DNA from: Betaproteobacteria bacterium
GTDB taxonomy: Bacteria; Pseudomonadota; Gammaproteobacteria; Burkholderiales; Burkholderiaceae_C
DNA: 7,942 bases
Assembly (NCBI GenBank): GCA_025354965.1
Contig: JANXLW010000055.1
Span: 1-7,942, forward strand
Direction: 5' to 3'
The notes under the pieces are model-generated. The model was not told the origin of the DNA and searched no databases. It saw only the letters and a list, made by a program, of their open reading frames with translations. Shown here piece by piece: positions 1-6,870 of this stretch. The translations under genes and the position numbers were made by a program. The number at the start of each line of letters is the position of its first letter. Within the stretch, counting starts at the first letter, position 1.

Positions 1-707
1 TCATTGCGAAATTTCTAGCTACCGCTCGTCCTTGTCCTGTCAACCATCTCTCGAATCACATCCAACTTCATCAGGACATGTCGATTCTTGAGGTTGGCTG
101 TGGCACAGGCGAATTGCTGCACGAAATTGCTGATCTTGGCATCAGAAAGGTGGTAGGGATCGGCCCCTTTGTTCCCGAGAACATCGCCTACAGAAATGGA
201 GCAAAGGTATACAAATCAGGCATTCAGGAGCTTGTCAATTATGTCAATGGCGAAAAGTTTGACCTGATCATGTTTAACCATTCACTGGAACACTCCCCGA
301 CACCTTTCGACGATGTAAAAAACATCTCAAGATGCCTGAAAAAAGATGGGGAAATTCTTATTCGAACTCCCGTTTCCGGATCTGAGGTTTCAAATACATA
401 TGGGAAATATTGGTGGGGCCTGGATGCGCCTAGGCATATTTACCTTTTCAGCAAAAAGTCAATATCGCTGTTGGCAGGCAGGTGTGACATGTCTGTCAAA
501 AGAACCCACTACGATGGAACAATCGATGATTTTCTTGCAAGTGAACAGCACAAAGTCGGCATTCCACTGTTGGCAGAAAATTCATACGTTGTATCCAAGC
601 GCTTGTCCGCGTTTAGCGTAGATAAAATCAAAGAGTACGAAACCAAGACTACGCGACAAAACGAGCAGGGTACGGCGGCCATGGCTGGATTCATCCTTGG
701 TTTCTGA
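1..707 (+). CDS. Class I SAM-dependent methyltransferase, 5' end outside window
   Basis: Probable SAM-dependent methyltransferase of the Methyltransf_23-like kind found in surface-polysaccharide loci; the substrate is unknown. The frame is open from position 3, with 25 codons before the first Met at 78. That Met lies only three residues before motif I, so the true start is almost certainly upstream of the window. Numbering from that Met: SAM-binding loop EVGCGTG at 5-11, the post-motif II strand FDLIMFNHSLEH at 61-72, and family motif WWGLDAPRH at 112-120. The acidic residue normally ending beta-2 (GxD) is Gly29 here (VVGIGP), which may weaken SAM ribose binding. GC is about 43% (128 of 300 at 241-540) against 59% in the GT2 gene next door, suggesting transfer. 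It stops with TGA and converges on the glycosyltransferase operon. The methyltransferase fold is secure; the role in glycan modification is inferred from neighbours. Confidence 0.85.
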   Translation, partial: IAKFLATARPCPVNHLSNHIQLHQDMSILEVGCGTGELLHEIADLGIRKVVGIGPFVPENIAYRNGAKVYKSGIQELVNYVNGEKFDLIMFNHSLEHSPTPFDDVKNISRCLKKDGEILIRTPVSGSEVSNTYGKYWWGLDAPRHIYLFSKKSISLLAGRCDMSVKRTHYDGTIDDFLASEQHKVGIPLLAENSYVVSKRLSAFSVDKIKEYETKTTRQNEQGTAAMAGFILGF

Positions 708-818
708 CTCATCATGGTCAAGCAATGACAGTCACATGCGCACTTTGCTGCAAGAGTTACCGAACCGATCTGAAACGTGTTGTAGGGTGGCAACTGGCCG
801 TCGCGGCTGGCGCGTCGT
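708..818. other. Convergent intergenic gap, no clear terminator
   Basis: This 111-bp space separates the 3' ends of two convergent genes, where a bidirectional terminator would be expected. I see only a weak hairpin at 794-810 (CTGGCCGTCGCGGCTGG, with two G-T pairs as plus-strand RNA) that is not followed by a proper T-run, and a 4-bp stem around the stop codon at 813-826. No ORF with a plausible start, no RNA gene and no repeat could be supported. Confidence 0.5.
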
Positions 819-1784
819 TTAAGACGTAGCCTTGGTCGATCCTGAGGGTGGCTCATTGCGAAACCCTGCGACTTTTTTCTTCCACAACCATTTTTTCAAA
901 ATGCTTCGCGGCGCATCACCGTCCAGGGCATTGATGCGCAACTGCCGTCTTGCTTCCAGTGCAGGTGTCCATTGTCCCATGACCTGGAGCTCTTTGTAGG
1001 CCTGCAACACCGCAAGATTTCCAAGTCGGGTATGTTCAAAGCGGGCTATCGGATGCTTGCTCTGAAGCAATTTCTTGTTGCGTTTCATCAACGCCTTCGC
1101 GCCCTCACTGGCTTTGAAGGTGGCGCTTCCCAGGTGAAGAACAAAAACGTCTTCGGTGATCAGTTGCCGGTAGCCGACCTGCGCCAAACGAAGGCTGAAA
1201 TCAAAGTCTTCGTAGTAGCCCAGGCCGAAGGCTGGATCCAGTCCCCCGAGCTCATCCCAGACATCACGGCGAATCGCGATGCAGAAGAAATCACAGCGGT
1301 AGGCCGGCATCAGCTGGTGCGAGGGGTTGTCGTGCAGCCAGTGCCCGATTTGCAGCCACTCGACGTGCGTGGCGTCAGGCTTCCACAAACGCTGGCCATT
1401 GCCCGCGACATTGGTGATGGGCCCCAGCATGGCCACATCAGAAGGCGCTTCCTTGATGACACGGTTCAATGCATCAATGGCTTTCTCCGGAAAAACCGTG
1501 TCGTTATTGACCAGCAGCAACCACTCTCCGTTGGCCTGCGCAGCACCGTAATTCATGCCGCCCGCAAATCCGCGGTTGGTTTCGCTCAAAAGGCATTTGA
1601 CCGGCGGGTGAACGGCACACCAATCAACTGCTTTCTGTGCGGAGTCATCGGGTGAGCCGTTGTCCACCACGAATATTTCAACCGCAGGATTGTCAATCCA
1701 GGGCAGCAGCGACTCCAGACAGACCCGGGTGGTCGCATCGAAGTTTCGAAAGCTCAAAACGACAAGCGACAAGAGGGGTTGCAT
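819..1784 (-). CDS. Family 2 glycosyltransferase (GT-A fold), rhamnosyltransferase-like
   Basis: Cytoplasmic glycosyltransferase predicted to move a sugar from a nucleotide-sugar donor to a growing surface glycan. The 321-residue protein shows the GT2 order: first beta strand LLSLVVLSF (4-12), VVDNGS (39-44), NRGFAGG (70-76), metal-binding DxD-like motif in LVNNDTVF (91-98) and the acceptor/catalytic-base region YEDFDFSLR (191-199). The NRGFAGGMNYG and NNDT signatures resemble WbbL-type rhamnosyltransferases, but the sugar is not proven. I chose the ATG at 1784 because it overlaps the upstream TGA as TGATG, a translational-coupling arrangement. The alternative GTG at 1817 would add 11 residues before the first beta strand and shows no Shine-Dalgarno sequence. 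The C-terminus (about 295-321) is basic and may associate with membrane or partners. This is the last gene of the operon. Confidence 0.88.
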   Translation of the reverse strand: MQPLLSLVVLSFRNFDATTRVCLESLLPWIDNPAVEIFVVDNGSPDDSAQKAVDWCAVHPPVKCLLSETNRGFAGGMNYGAAQANGEWLLLVNNDTVFPEKAIDALNRVIKEAPSDVAMLGPITNVAGNGQRLWKPDATHVEWLQIGHWLHDNPSHQLMPAYRCDFFCIAIRRDVWDELGGLDPAFGLGYYEDFDFSLRLAQVGYRQLITEDVFVLHLGSATFKASEGAKALMKRNKKLLQSKHPIARFEHTRLGNLAVLQAYKELQVMGQWTPALEARRQLRINALDGDAPRSILKKWLWKKKVAGFRNEPPSGSTKATS

Positions 1785-3121
1785 CAGACACGTGAGTTGG
1801 AAAACTGATCCACCCACCCGAGCAGTTGTGTCACCGCCGCCTCGGTAGTGTAGGGACTTGTCTGGCCGTTGTCCTCAAGACCAACCGTGCGCCAGCGGTC
1901 AAAAAGCTGCTCCAGCGCCGCCGCCAGCGCATGGCTCACCGCGGAGCTGTCGGCCCCATTTTCGCCAGAGAGAACCGCCACATGTCCTTGTCCACGGAGC
2001 AAGGCGGCCATTTGTGAGTTGCGATGAACCACGGCCAGTAGCGGGCGCTGCATCCACAGATATTCGTACAGCTTGGACGGGAAGTATTCAGAGCACAGGG
2101 CGTCCTCACCGTGCAACAACAGCAGCACATCCACAGCCCGCATGCGGTGCAGAATCTGCTCACGTCCGCTCAAACCGGTTTGCGGATCTGCTTCAATGCG
2201 GCCAAAGTCGCGCAGGCAGCGCTGTACCCGGGAACCGGCCAGTGCCGCAGAGGAAATTTCGTCCAGCGAGCCACCGTACACATGCAACTCCGTGGCGTCC
2301 ACCAAATCAGGTCGACGTTCGCTGAGCAAGTCGAGTGCCGCAACGATCGGCCCAAGATGCCTGGTGGACGAAAGCGAGCCGAAATGCCCGATGACAAATT
2401 TGGGACCAGGCTGGTACGGTGGCAAAACCGAAAAAGGCTTGTCGATGCCTGGCAACATCACTTTTCCCCGCTGTGCCAATTGAGGATGCCGCAGGCGGGC
2501 ACTGGCCAGTGCCTGATCGGTAAACCAGATGGCGATGTCCGCATCGGTGCAAATTTGACGTTCAACATCCGCCTGAATTTTCTGCCGGCGTGAAACCGGC
2601 GATGTTCCGGGTACCACCATCGGGTCGTGCACCTCGGCCAGCCATGCCGTGCCCGTAGCACGCTTCAATGAACGCGCCGCCAGATGGGCGGCAAAGGCAC
2701 CACCGGTCGAATAAATCAGATCGAACGGCCTTTGTCGGGTCAGGGCACGACCTTTCAAGTAGGCACTGAACCACCAGGACCAGGAGCTTTCAACTGGACG
2801 CAGCAACTTTTCGATGAGTATCAAGGGAAGTAAAAAAATAGATACCAGCAGCATCGTCAGGCGATAGCGGATGCCACTGCCCCAGAGGCGACGCAACACG
2901 TGGCGCAATTCAAAGCGGACACCGGCAGGCCCCATCGGCCACAACTGATAGTGCTCCAACAAAGAGTCATGCGCTCCCGACACGCCGCTCAACACTACTA
3001 CCTCGACATTGGCAGCCCTGAGATGTGGCAATTTGTCGGTGATGGTGTGGCTGGCTGCCCGCCCATCCATGTTGAAGGCGTGAGAGATGACTAGCCAGCG
3101 TTGTCGGGAATTAGCGGTCAT
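1784..3121 (-). CDS. Divergent GT-B glycosyltransferase with hydrophobic segment
   Basis: Probable glycosyltransferase of the GT4 (group 1) kind; donor and acceptor are unknown. The 445-residue protein has an N-terminal Rossmann half beginning RWLVISHAFNMDGRAASH (8-25), a strongly hydrophobic stretch at about 88-104 that could be a membrane-associated or re-entrant helix, an EVHDP motif (163-167), then a C-terminal half with GHFGS (245-249, the usual start of GT-B domain 2) and EYFPSKLYEYLWMQRPLLAV (345-364). PSKLYEYL is the GT4 nucleotide-sugar loop, with Glu353 as the expected conserved acid. The start at 3121 is an ATG 46 nt downstream of the previous stop. I see no convincing Shine-Dalgarno sequence, so initiation may depend on readthrough or another signal. 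It overlaps the next gene by one base (TGATG). The family is fairly sure, the specificity is not. Confidence 0.8.
   Translation of the reverse strand: MTANSRQRWLVISHAFNMDGRAASHTITDKLPHLRAANVEVVVLSGVSGAHDSLLEHYQLWPMGPAGVRFELRHVLRRLWGSGIRYRLTMLLVSIFLLPLILIEKLLRPVESSWSWWFSAYLKGRALTRQRPFDLIYSTGGAFAAHLAARSLKRATGTAWLAEVHDPMVVPGTSPVSRRQKIQADVERQICTDADIAIWFTDQALASARLRHPQLAQRGKVMLPGIDKPFSVLPPYQPGPKFVIGHFGSLSSTRHLGPIVAALDLLSERRPDLVDATELHVYGGSLDEISSAALAGSRVQRCLRDFGRIEADPQTGLSGREQILHRMRAVDVLLLLHGEDALCSEYFPSKLYEYLWMQRPLLAVVHRNSQMAALLRGQGHVAVLSGENGADSSAVSHALAAALEQLFDRWRTVGLEDNGQTSPYTTEAAVTQLLGWVDQFSNSRV
2498..2513. repeat. 16-bp perfect palindrome in the GT-B glycosyltransferase gene
   Basis: GGCACTGGCCAGTGCC reads the same on both strands. 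It lies in codons for Ala-Leu-Ala-Ser-Ala, where common GC-rich codons (GCA CTG GCC AGT GCC) produce it. The half-site GGCCAGTGCC also occurs at 2237-2246. Probably chance; a protein-binding site is not excluded. Confidence 0.3.
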
Positions 3122-3167
3122 GGGAGTAACGCGAGCGGGATAAACTGGAAATGAGACCAGAACAGCT

Positions 3168-4310
3168 TCATCGAGAAACCGTGAGTTTGGATGCTACCTG
3201 CGAATATAGCTGTTCATATTGTAGGGCGGCCCTCTCCCAAGAATGCTGTTCGGCAAACGCGAACCCATGGCAACGCAGATTGGCTGCGAGTTCTGGCTGT
3301 TCCATCACCGAGCGAATGAGATCGGCCAGACGTTGGGAGTCTGTTGGATCTGACAACAAAAGCGCTTGCACGCCGTCGCTGAGTTGCCGGGCAATGCCGC
3401 AGTGTGCGGCGTCACTCACCACCACGGGTAATCGATGGGCCATGGCTTCCAGCACCACCATGGCAAAGCTGTCCTCCAGCGTCGGATGGGCCAGGCAGTC
3501 CGCTGCCCAATAAGCTGGCGCAAGGTTATCCAGCGATCCCAGAAAGTGTGTTCGTTCACCCAACCCCAGTCGTTGCGCCTGCTGGCGGTATCTGGGTGCA
3601 TACCGGGGATTTCCGACCACCATCAGACTGGTATCCATAGGCAGATGCTTCATTGCCTGAAGCAAGGCATCCAGCCCCTTGCGCTCATAGTCATTGGCGA
3701 CAAAGAGAACCAACTTGCCGGTTTCTGGCAAGCCAAGTTGCTGACGTGCTGCACTACGCGAAATCGATTCCTGCGGCAGATTGGTGCCGGGCAGGATGAC
3801 CGTCACCTCGCCCAGCCTGGCTGGGTACGCCTGCTCACACTCCATGCGCAAATTCTCTGAGGTGGCAACTACTTTTCGCTCAGGGCTATCCCCGAAGCGG
3901 GCACCCTCCAACAACAGATAGGTGATGAGACGGGGGTTCAGGACAACCTTCAGCCATTGAAAAAAGCGCAGCGCCGCGCCGCGGCCAGAAAACAAGTTGC
4001 TTCGTATCGGTCGAACGTGGATGGTCTGGATCTGCCCATGCCAGGTATTTTCGTGCGAATGCACCACATCAAAACGACTTCGCGTTTGCCACCAACTGGC
4101 AATTGCAAACACAATCTGGTTAAGCCAGCGCGGCCGGCGACTCAGACAAAATATTTTGTGGTAGTCCACCCCGGCAACGGGATGATTCGAGTCCTGCGCA
4201 AACACGTGAATCTCGTGAAGCGCGGCAAGTTGCTGAACCAGCGCCACCGAATAGTTCTCAGCACCGCCGCCCGATTTCGAAAACACCCGACTGATGACGG
4301 CTATGCGCAT
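3168..4310 (-). CDS. GT4 family glycosyltransferase, WaaG-like
   Basis: Predicted cytoplasmic retaining GT-B glycosyltransferase acting on LPS core or another surface glycan. The 380-residue protein starts MRIAVISRVFSKSGGGAENY, with the glycine-rich acceptor-side loop (SKSGGGAE, 11-18) typical of GT4. Domain 2 opens with LVLFVANDYERKGLDALLQA (200-219), then a DCLAHPTLEDSFAMVVLEAMA region (271-291). The usual EX7E pair appears as D280 and E288, with an extra E279 just before it. Overall layout, including FVANDYERKG and the HPTxEDS block, resembles LPS core glucosyltransferase WaaG/RfaG, but several other GT4 enzymes look alike. I chose the ATG at 4310, four bases after the rng stop, because it begins at the first beta strand. 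The in-frame start at 4361 would overlap rng by 47 bases and add an unlikely N-terminal 17 residues. An AG-rich TAGAG lies just upstream. Confidence 0.85.
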   Translation of the reverse strand: MRIAVISRVFSKSGGGAENYSVALVQQLAALHEIHVFAQDSNHPVAGVDYHKIFCLSRRPRWLNQIVFAIASWWQTRSRFDVVHSHENTWHGQIQTIHVRPIRSNLFSGRGAALRFFQWLKVVLNPRLITYLLLEGARFGDSPERKVVATSENLRMECEQAYPARLGEVTVILPGTNLPQESISRSAARQQLGLPETGKLVLFVANDYERKGLDALLQAMKHLPMDTSLMVVGNPRYAPRYRQQAQRLGLGERTHFLGSLDNLAPAYWAADCLAHPTLEDSFAMVVLEAMAHRLPVVVSDAAHCGIARQLSDGVQALLLSDPTDSQRLADLIRSVMEQPELAANLRCHGFAFAEQHSWERAALQYEQLYSQVASKLTVSR

Positions 4311-4314
4311 GACT

Positions 4315-5790
4315 CTACAAAAGCACAATATCGTATTGCTCTTGCCCCATGGCACTTTCACTCTGCAAGGAAACCGGCTTGCCGATGAACTCGCTCAAAC
4401 CCGCCAGGTGCTGGCTTTCTTCGTCCAGAAAAAGTTCAATGACCTTGGGTGACGCGACCACCCGGAATTCCCGCGGATTGAACTGGCGTGCTTCGCGCAG
4501 GATTTCGCGGAAGATGTCGTAAGCCACGGTGCGCGCCGTCTTGGCGATGCCTTTGCCATCGCAGGCTGGACAGGGTTCGCACAACATATGGGCCAGTGAT
4601 TCACGGGTTCGCTTGCGGGTCATCTCCACCAGACCCAACTGCGAAAAGCCACCGGCCATTGTTTTGACGCGGTCCCGCACCAGTTGCTTTCGAAATTCCG
4701 CCAGCACCGATTCGCGGTGATCCTCGCGCACCATGTCGATGAAATCAACGATGATGATGCCCCCCAGATTGCGCAGGCGCAGTTGCCGCGCAATCGCCTG
4801 GGCCGCTTCCAGATTGGTTTTGAAAATGGTGTCGTCAAAATTACGTGCGCCAACAAAGCCTCCGGTATTCACGTCAACCGTGGTCAAGGCTTCGGTCTGA
4901 TCGACGATCAAATAACCACCAGACTTGAGGTCAACCCGGCGCCCCAGCGCCTTGGCGATTTCCTCTTCTATGGCGTACAAATCAAAAATCGGGCGTTCCC
5001 CGGCGTAGTGCTGCAACTTGGCTGCCGCTGCTGGCATGAATTCAAGGCCAAAGTTCTTGAGCGCTTCAAACTGCTCCTTTGAGTCAACCCGGATGGTTTG
5101 CGTGCCTTCACCGACCAGATCGCGCAGCACACGCTGCAGCAGATTCAGATCCTGGTGCAATAGTGACAAAGGAGGCAGGCGCATTGATGCATCCTTGATG
5201 CGAGTCCAGGCCTTTCGCAAGTACCCGATGTCTTCAGACAGCTCCTGATCTGACGCATCTTCCCCGTTGGTTCGCAGGATGAAGCCGCCGCCCTGCGCGC
5301 CGGCCAGGTTCTGAAGGCGCGAGCGCAATTCGTCGCGTTGGTGCTGCGGTATTTTCTGTGACACACCAACGTGGTCGTCCTGCGGCAAAAATACCAACAG
5401 GCGACCCGCAATGCTGATCTGTGTGGACAGGCGTGCACCTTTGCTGCTGATCGGGTCCTTGATCACCTGCACCATCAAGGCCTGTCCTTCAAAAACCTGC
5501 TTTTCAATCGGGACCTGTGGTTGGGTGTTGCGCGCCATGCTGGGGGGTTCGCCATCCGGTTGACGGTGCCAGACATCGCCCACATGCAAAAACGCGGCAC
5601 GTTCCAGCCCGATATCGATGAAGGCCGACTGCATGCCCGGCAGCACTCTGGCGACCTTGCCCAAGTAGACATTGCCAACCAAGCCGCGCTCCAATGTGCG
5701 CTCGACGTGCAATTCCTGAAGCGCACCATTTTCGACAATTGCGACACGGGTTTCTTGCGGTGACCAATTGATCAAAATGTCTTGTTGCAT
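4315..5790 (-). CDS. rng: Ribonuclease G
   Basis: Endoribonuclease of the RNase E/G family that trims the 5' end of 16S rRNA and takes part in mRNA decay; cytoplasmic. Its 491 residues match the usual length (E. coli Rng has 489), and it lacks the long C-terminal scaffold of RNase E. Visible parts: an S1-like RNA-binding domain (about 39-125, containing GNVYLGKVARVLPGMQSAFI), 5'-sensor/RNase H-like core, catalytic aspartates D306 in TTVDVNTGG and D349 in IIIVDFIDM, and the zinc-link cysteines CEPCPACDGKG (404-414). RKRTRESLAHMLCEPC precedes the dimer-forming small domain. The ATG at 5790 has GAGAT five bases upstream and lies 14 bases after the maf stop. All key residues are intact. The gene continues the conserved nadD-to-rng order and runs with a 4-nt gap into the glycosyltransferases. 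Confidence 0.97.
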   Translation of the reverse strand: MQQDILINWSPQETRVAIVENGALQELHVERTLERGLVGNVYLGKVARVLPGMQSAFIDIGLERAAFLHVGDVWHRQPDGEPPSMARNTQPQVPIEKQVFEGQALMVQVIKDPISSKGARLSTQISIAGRLLVFLPQDDHVGVSQKIPQHQRDELRSRLQNLAGAQGGGFILRTNGEDASDQELSEDIGYLRKAWTRIKDASMRLPPLSLLHQDLNLLQRVLRDLVGEGTQTIRVDSKEQFEALKNFGLEFMPAAAAKLQHYAGERPIFDLYAIEEEIAKALGRRVDLKSGGYLIVDQTEALTTVDVNTGGFVGARNFDDTIFKTNLEAAQAIARQLRLRNLGGIIIVDFIDMVREDHRESVLAEFRKQLVRDRVKTMAGGFSQLGLVEMTRKRTRESLAHMLCEPCPACDGKGIAKTARTVAYDIFREILREARQFNPREFRVVASPKVIELFLDEESQHLAGLSEFIGKPVSLQSESAMGQEQYDIVLL

Positions 5791-5804
5791 GCCATCTCAG
5801 TGGT

Positions 5805-6398
5805 TTAACGAAAAGACCGAAGCAACGCTGCGGTTTCGAACATGGGCAACCCCATGATGCCTGAATAGCTGCCGGACATAAAGGAAATAAACTCAGCCGC
5901 CCTGCCTTGCACCGCATAGGCACCAGCCTTGCCCATGGGCTCACCGGACGCTACATAGGCCTGGATCTGGCGCCGACTCATGGGGGCGAACGTAACGCGC
6001 GATACGCACAGCACCTGCTGACGCTTGCGCGCTGTACCCAGCGCAACCGCCGTCAGCACCCGGTGAGTTTTGTCGGCGAGCGCGGTCAGCATGCGCGTGG
6101 CGTCGGCCGCGTCAACTGGCTTGGCATACATGGTGCGCCCCAGCGCCACTGTGGTGTCTGAACACAGAACAGGCGCCGGCGGCAACCCTCTGCTTCTCAG
6201 CCGCCGCAATGCCGCATCCAGCTTGAGCTGTGTGACTCGCTTCACGTAGACGGCAGGTGCCTCGTTCGGCAGCGCTGCTTCAAGCGTCTCGGTATCTTCG
6301 TCGGCGTCGGGCAGCAACAATTCGTGCCGCACACCAAGCTGTTCCAGCAACTGACGACGGCGCGGACTTTGCGAGGCAAGGTAAATAAAACTATTCAC
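5805..6398 (-). CDS. maf: Maf/YhdE-type nucleoside triphosphate pyrophosphatase
   Basis: Hydrolyses non-standard or excess nucleoside triphosphates (dTTP/UTP in YhdE-type members) to monophosphate and pyrophosphate; linked to septum formation and nucleotide-pool sanitation. The protein has 197 residues, the same as E. coli YhdE. Motifs: YLASQSPRRRQLLEQLG (6-22), YVKRVTQLK (51-59), the SDTTV block with putative catalytic Asp81, KPVDAADATRML (93-104), and GEPMGKAGAYAVQG (152-165). The SDT plus GAYxxQG pattern favours the YhdE dTTP/UTP subgroup over the YceF m7GTP subgroup. The start is inferred as GTG at 6398, which overlaps the rlmH stop in GTGAATAG. The longer in-frame GTG at 6434 adds 12 residues before the conserved start of the fold. 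No Shine-Dalgarno is seen for either, so reinitiation from rlmH is probable. Confidence 0.93.
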   Translation of the reverse strand: MNSFIYLASQSPRRRQLLEQLGVRHELLLPDADEDTETLEAALPNEAPAVYVKRVTQLKLDAALRRLRSRGLPPAPVLCSDTTVALGRTMYAKPVDAADATRMLTALADKTHRVLTAVALGTARKRQQVLCVSRVTFAPMSRRQIQAYVASGEPMGKAGAYAVQGRAAEFISFMSGSYSGIMGLPMFETAALLRSFR

Positions 6399-6858
6399 GG
6401 TGATAGGGATGATTGGCGTTGATGGACCAGGCACGATAAAGCTGCTCGATCAGCAAAACCCTGACCATGACATGAGGCAGTGTCAAATCCGACAGGCGAA
6501 TGCGCTCATGCGCTGCCTGCTTGAAAGCCGGGTCGAGCCCATCAGGCCCACCAATCACCAGGGCTACGTCGTCGCTTTCCAGCTGCCAGTGTTGCAGCTT
6601 CGCCGCCAAAGCCGTGGTCGTCAGTGCGGTACCGCGTTCGTCGAGGGCTACGATGCGGCAACCTTTGGGCAGTGCGGCTTCAATACGGACACGCTCGGCC
6701 GCGTATAACGCTTCAATCGTTTTGGAGCCGCGTGGCTCGGTCTTGATGGTTTTGAGTTCCAGCTTGAGTTCGTGGGAAAAGCGTTTGGCGTAGTCGTCCC
6801 ACGCGGTTTGCGCCCAATCCGGCACTCGCTGGCCCACCGCAACAATCACCAACCGCAC
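6391..6858 (-). CDS. rlmH: 23S rRNA (pseudouridine1915-N3)-methyltransferase RlmH
   Basis: SPOUT-class methyltransferase that N3-methylates pseudouridine 1915 of helix 69 in 23S rRNA on assembled 70S ribosomes, using SAM. The protein is 155 residues, identical in length to E. coli RlmH. The C-terminal trefoil-knot SAM site is complete: VIGGPDGL (101-108), LSDLTLPHVMVRVLLIEQLY (122-141) and the terminal RAWSINANHPYHRE (142-155), which is nearly invariant in the family. It starts with GTG at 6858, preceded by a CAGGA ribosome binding site six bases away. It begins 12 bases after rsfS and overlaps maf by 8 bases. The pairing of rsfS and rlmH is widespread, placing two ribosome-acting proteins together. 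Confidence 0.97.
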   Translation of the reverse strand: MRLVIVAVGQRVPDWAQTAWDDYAKRFSHELKLELKTIKTEPRGSKTIEALYAAERVRIEAALPKGCRIVALDERGTALTTTALAAKLQHWQLESDDVALVIGGPDGLDPAFKQAAHERIRLSDLTLPHVMVRVLLIEQLYRAWSINANHPYHRE

Positions 6859-6864
6859 AAAAAA

Positions 6865-6869
6865 TCCTG
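6865..6869 (-). promoter_or_regulatory. Ribosome binding site of rlmH
   Basis: On the minus strand CAGGA lies six bases before the GTG start codon. It supports GTG at 6858 as the rlmH start and is the clearest Shine-Dalgarno sequence among the operon genes here; most others appear to depend on overlap or reinitiation. Confidence 0.7.
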
Positions 6870-6870
6870 C

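Noticed and set aside
794..810. Possible terminator hairpin between the convergent genes
   Set aside because: The stem is only 4 Watson-Crick pairs plus one more beyond two G-T pairs, and it is followed by CGCGTCGTTT rather than a T-run.
972..1655. Long plus-strand ORF of 227 codons
   Set aside because: It lies wholly antisense to the GT2 gene, whose motifs are intact, and its translation shows no recognisable domain.
1785..1817. Longer N-terminus of the GT2 protein from GTG at 1817
   Set aside because: The extra 11 residues precede the first beta strand and have no ribosome binding site, while ATG at 1784 forms a TGATG overlap with the upstream stop.
3222..3232. AGGGCGGCCCT inverted repeat
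   Set aside because: Only a 5-bp arm with a single-base centre, inside Arg-Ala-Ala-Leu codons; expected from base composition.
3435..3860. Plus-strand ORF of 141 codons
   Set aside because: Antisense to the WaaG-like glycosyltransferase, with no motifs.
4311..4361. Longer start of the WaaG-like protein at 4361
   Set aside because: It would overlap the conserved rng C-terminus by 47 bases, and the added residues do not fit the family; MRIAVISRVF at 4310 does.
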